Assembly (NCBI GenBank): GCA_029339195.1
Contig: JAPTJF010000008.1
Coordinates: 186,001-250,000 of the forward strand
Length of the DNA: 64,000 bases
Direction: 5' to 3'
Source: Micractinium sp. NFX-FRZ
Taxonomy: Eukaryota > Chlorophyta > Trebouxiophyceae > Chlorellales > Chlorellaceae
In this document: in pieces, positions 61,647-64,000 of the stretch
Layout: the number at the start of each line of letters is the position of its first letter
Position numbering within the stretch: position 1 is the stretch's first letter
Notes under the pieces: generated by a model
Seen by the model: the letters and a program-made list of their open reading frames with translations, nothing else
Told to the model about the DNA's origin: nothing
The model's database searches: none
Program-made: the position numbers and the translations under genes

Positions 61647-64000
61647 ATGCAGCGTCCCCACTTCCTCCTCTCGCTAGCAGCCGCGCTTTTGCTTGCAGCC
61701 AGCGCCCCAGGTGAGGAACCTGAAAGATTAGGGTGCGCTTACGCAGCACCGTTCGCTCTCATGTAGACGGGGAACAGCCACACACACCAGTGGTGGCCGC
61801 CGCCCCGACGTGCACACCGTCACGTGCCCGCCGCCCCCCCTCCCCTGCAGCCGCTGGCACAGAGGTTCCCAGTGAGGTTGGCAGCTTGGCAGCTCAGGGT
61901 GTTGTTGTGCAAGCTGCAGCAGCAGAGGCCCCGGGATGGGTGGCGTTTCCAGGGGATAAGTTTGATGCAGCCTTGGGGTCGCCCCGCCACCCGCCGCCCG
62001 CGCTGCTGCGGCAGCTGGACACAGCCACAGCGCGGCCAGCACGTACCACGTCTGACAGCAGCGCAGGCAGCAGCAGCGGCGCTGGCGCAGCATCAGAGGC
62101 ACATGATAATATGTTGGCAGAGGCAGATGTCGAGAGCGGCAAGCCCCGGCAGCACAGCCGCCGCCTTTCTTGGGGCGGCGGTACATGGGTCCCCTTCCTC
62201 GAGGCGCCGTCGCCGCCTCCTGAGCCGCCCTCCCCGCCCTCCCCGCCCTCCCCGCCGCCCTCGCCGCCCTCGCCGCCGCCCCCGCCGCCGCGCCCGCCGC
62301 TCCCGGGCTGCTCATGCAACCAAGCGCCGGGCTACTTTTTTGACCAGATGACGCTCGGATGGGGGGGTGAGTGGGAGAGGGAGGGGAGGGAGGGAGCAAG
62401 GGAGGGAGCGAGTGAGTGGGCGAAGCAGGGCAGGGAGGGAGCAAGGGAGATGGGTGTGCGCTTTGCTTGAAAGGCACGGTGCTGTTCTGTGTGCTGTTGG
62501 GAGGCTTCCTCAGACCCTGCAAGAATGCCTCGCACATCCTCACCAACCCGCGTTCCGCCGTCGGTGTCGTGTTACCGCCGCCCGCGCCGCGGCACTTCCC
62601 CTCGGTCCACCATCGGCGAGCGCTGACGTCAAGCTCGCACTCACACGTGCCGTGCTGTGCTGCCCTGTGCCGTGCGTGCTGCAGCACAGCGATGGGCCTT
62701 CCGGACGATCCAGTACTACGAGACCCAGGAATTGATTACTGCAGAGGCGTGTTGCACCTGCTGCCGCCTCACGGACGGATGTTTGATGTGGGAGCTGGCA
62801 AAGAGCCCCGAGGTGCGCACAGCCCGCCCGTCTGCTTGCTCCTGCCCTTCTTGCTTCATGGCGCATGGGCGTGCTCTCGTTTGCGGCGTGCTCTCAGCTG
62901 CCTGCCTGCCTGGCTGGACGGGTTTTGGTCTCGCCGCCTGGCAGCTCGCTGCCCGCATGGCGGCACCCGCCCCGCCCCGCCCTGCGTCAGCGGCCGCCGC
63001 TGTCATGCTTTGCTGGTCAGCAACAACCGCCAGCCGTCCCTCCCTGAGCCGCTGCAGGGTTCCGACGTGGATATCTACTGTGACCTGTACGACCTCGTGC
63101 CGCCGCTGAGCCTGATCCCCACAGCTGGCTCCAGCACCTACGTTTTGGTCACTGGTGAGTGATCCCAGGGTGGCACGCTCCGCTCAAGTTTGCCCCCGCA
63201 TCCGCCCGCCGGCAGCCTGGGAAATCACTGCATGGCCTCGTGTGCATGGACGCTGCCACAGGCACCGTGGCCACCGCCTGAGCACCTGTTCCAATCGCGT
63301 GGTGCCAGCAGGCGACGCTCCTGTGGATGCATTGCTTGCCCGTCGAAGCAAGCGTCAGGAAGGTCCCGGGGCAAACCCTGCCCCTTGCCCGGCACCCGCC
63401 ATGTCTGCTGCGTGTCCATGCCCGACGCCCCCTCTGGCCCCTCACCAAGGCTGCCTGCCTGCTTGCCTGCCTGCTTGCCTGCTTGCCTGCCTGCTTGCCT
63501 GCCTGCCTGCCTGCTCGCCTGCCTGCTTGCTTGCCTGTTGCGCAGGCTTGCGCAGCCGCGCTTGCGTGCCTGCGTGCACAGCCATGCACTCGGCTCCCCA
63601 GGCCCTGGCAGCGTCGATCCAACCCCAAAGCTTGACGCCTGGCATGTTGTGTGCTGCCTGCTTTGAGCCGAGTGCGCAGGCGTCCCAGGCCGTACGGTGT
63701 GGGTGCTGACCCCCGCTCAATCAGGCGTGTGCTACGTGCTGCCCATGAGCTGAGCCCCCGCCCGATTCCTGCATGCGGTCTGCTCATCTGCGTGCAGGCT
63801 TCCCTGGCTGCCCGCCTCCCCCGTTGCCGCCCTCCCCCCCAACCCCTCCACCAAGCCCGCCCTCCCCGCCCTCCCCACCTGCGCCTTCACCACCCCCTCC
63901 GGAGCCGCCGTTGCCACCGTCTCCCTCCCCCCCGCCCCCGTAAGGAACAGTGGCAGGCGGCGGCGGCAGCAGCAGCAACCACAGCAGACGCAGCATGCAG
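61647..64000 (+). CDS. Secreted Pro-rich (SPP-repeat) wall/matrix glycoprotein, 5' part
   Basis: Exons seen: 61647-61710, 61851-62366, 62685-62812, 63058-63154 and 63798-63939, all phase-consistent; the window ends in an apparent AG acceptor, so the gene continues. A signal peptide (MQRPHFLLSLAAALLLAASA) is followed by a Ser/Ala-rich region and a PPSPPSPP-type block (62208-62308). Next comes a Cys-rich module: CSCNQAPGYFFDQMTLGW, QRWAFRTIQYYETQELITAE, ACCTCCRLTDGCLMWEL and DVDIYCDLYDL. A second Pro block (PPTPPPSPPSPPSPPAPSPP) follows. Proline blocks of this kind are hydroxyproline-glycosylated in green algal extracellular matrix proteins (pherophorin and related proteins). The Cys spacing with CC..C...D..C.MWE recalls PAN/Apple-like modules, which is an inference. 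Such Hyp sites are typical acceptors of GT31/GT61-class enzymes. Confidence 0.82.
63451..63540 (+). repeat. (CCTG)n/(CCTGCTTG)n microsatellite in an intron
   Basis: About 90 bp of CCTG and CTTG tetranucleotides inside the intron before the exon at 63798. Confidence 0.93.

Noticed and set aside
1..64000. Transposable element or viral insertion
   Set aside because: No transposase, integrase, reverse transcriptase or capsid motif, and no long terminal or inverted repeats seen in any frame.

Overview
This window looks like a piece of a nuclear chromosome from a GC-rich green alga. My best guess is a trebouxiophyte of the Chlorella/Micractinium type. The grounds are: most genes are split into many short exons; candidate TGTAA poly(A) signals follow several stop codons; one gene encodes a (Ser)Pro-rich wall or matrix glycoprotein; there is a chloroplast SRP54; and coding runs of Ala, Gln, Gly and Ser are common. 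I see no transposase, reverse transcriptase, viral gene, CRISPR array, rRNA or convincing tRNA. The species is inference.

Layout, left to right: (1) the 3' end of an unrecognised gene (+, 130-1829). (2) An ankyrin-repeat gene (-, 4045-5374). (3) HRD1, the ER-membrane RING E3 ligase (-, 6868-12037), divergent from (4) chloroplast SRP54 (+, 12457-19273; 17 exons). (5) An organelle-type RlmN radical-SAM rRNA methyltransferase (+, 19674-25346). (6) A GT31 beta-1,3-glycosyltransferase (-, 25929-29575), divergent from (7) NOP10 (+, 29956-30421). (8) A secreted/membrane protein of unknown family (-, 31760-33791), divergent from (9) a SWAP/SFSWAP splicing regulator with two SURP domains and an RS tail (+, 34756-40750). 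(10) A second ankyrin gene, paralogous to (2) (-, 42074-45121), divergent from (11) a GT61-type glycosyltransferase (+, 46493-51269). (12) A DJ-1/PfpI protein (-, 52010-55057), divergent from (13) an MscS-family mechanosensitive channel of plastid type (+, 55937-61020). (14) The 5' part of a Pro-rich glycoprotein (+, 61647 to the window end).

The genes do not form a pathway. They are ordinary eukaryotic housekeeping genes, arranged mostly as divergent pairs with short shared promoters and convergent pairs with shared 3' spacers. Exon models were built by hand from GT/GC-AG boundaries, reading-frame phase and family similarity recalled from general knowledge. Every intron in the ten fully modelled genes is phase-consistent.

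The most unusual feature runs through the whole window: introns contain decayed tandem copies of the neighbouring exon edge together with its splice site ('ghost exons'). Copies of an exon's donor edge lie downstream of the true donor, and copies of an acceptor edge lie upstream of the true acceptor, usually at periods of about 70-150 bp. I find them in at least seven genes, with up to four ghosts per junction. This suggests that repeated local duplication across splice junctions builds or lengthens introns in this genome.
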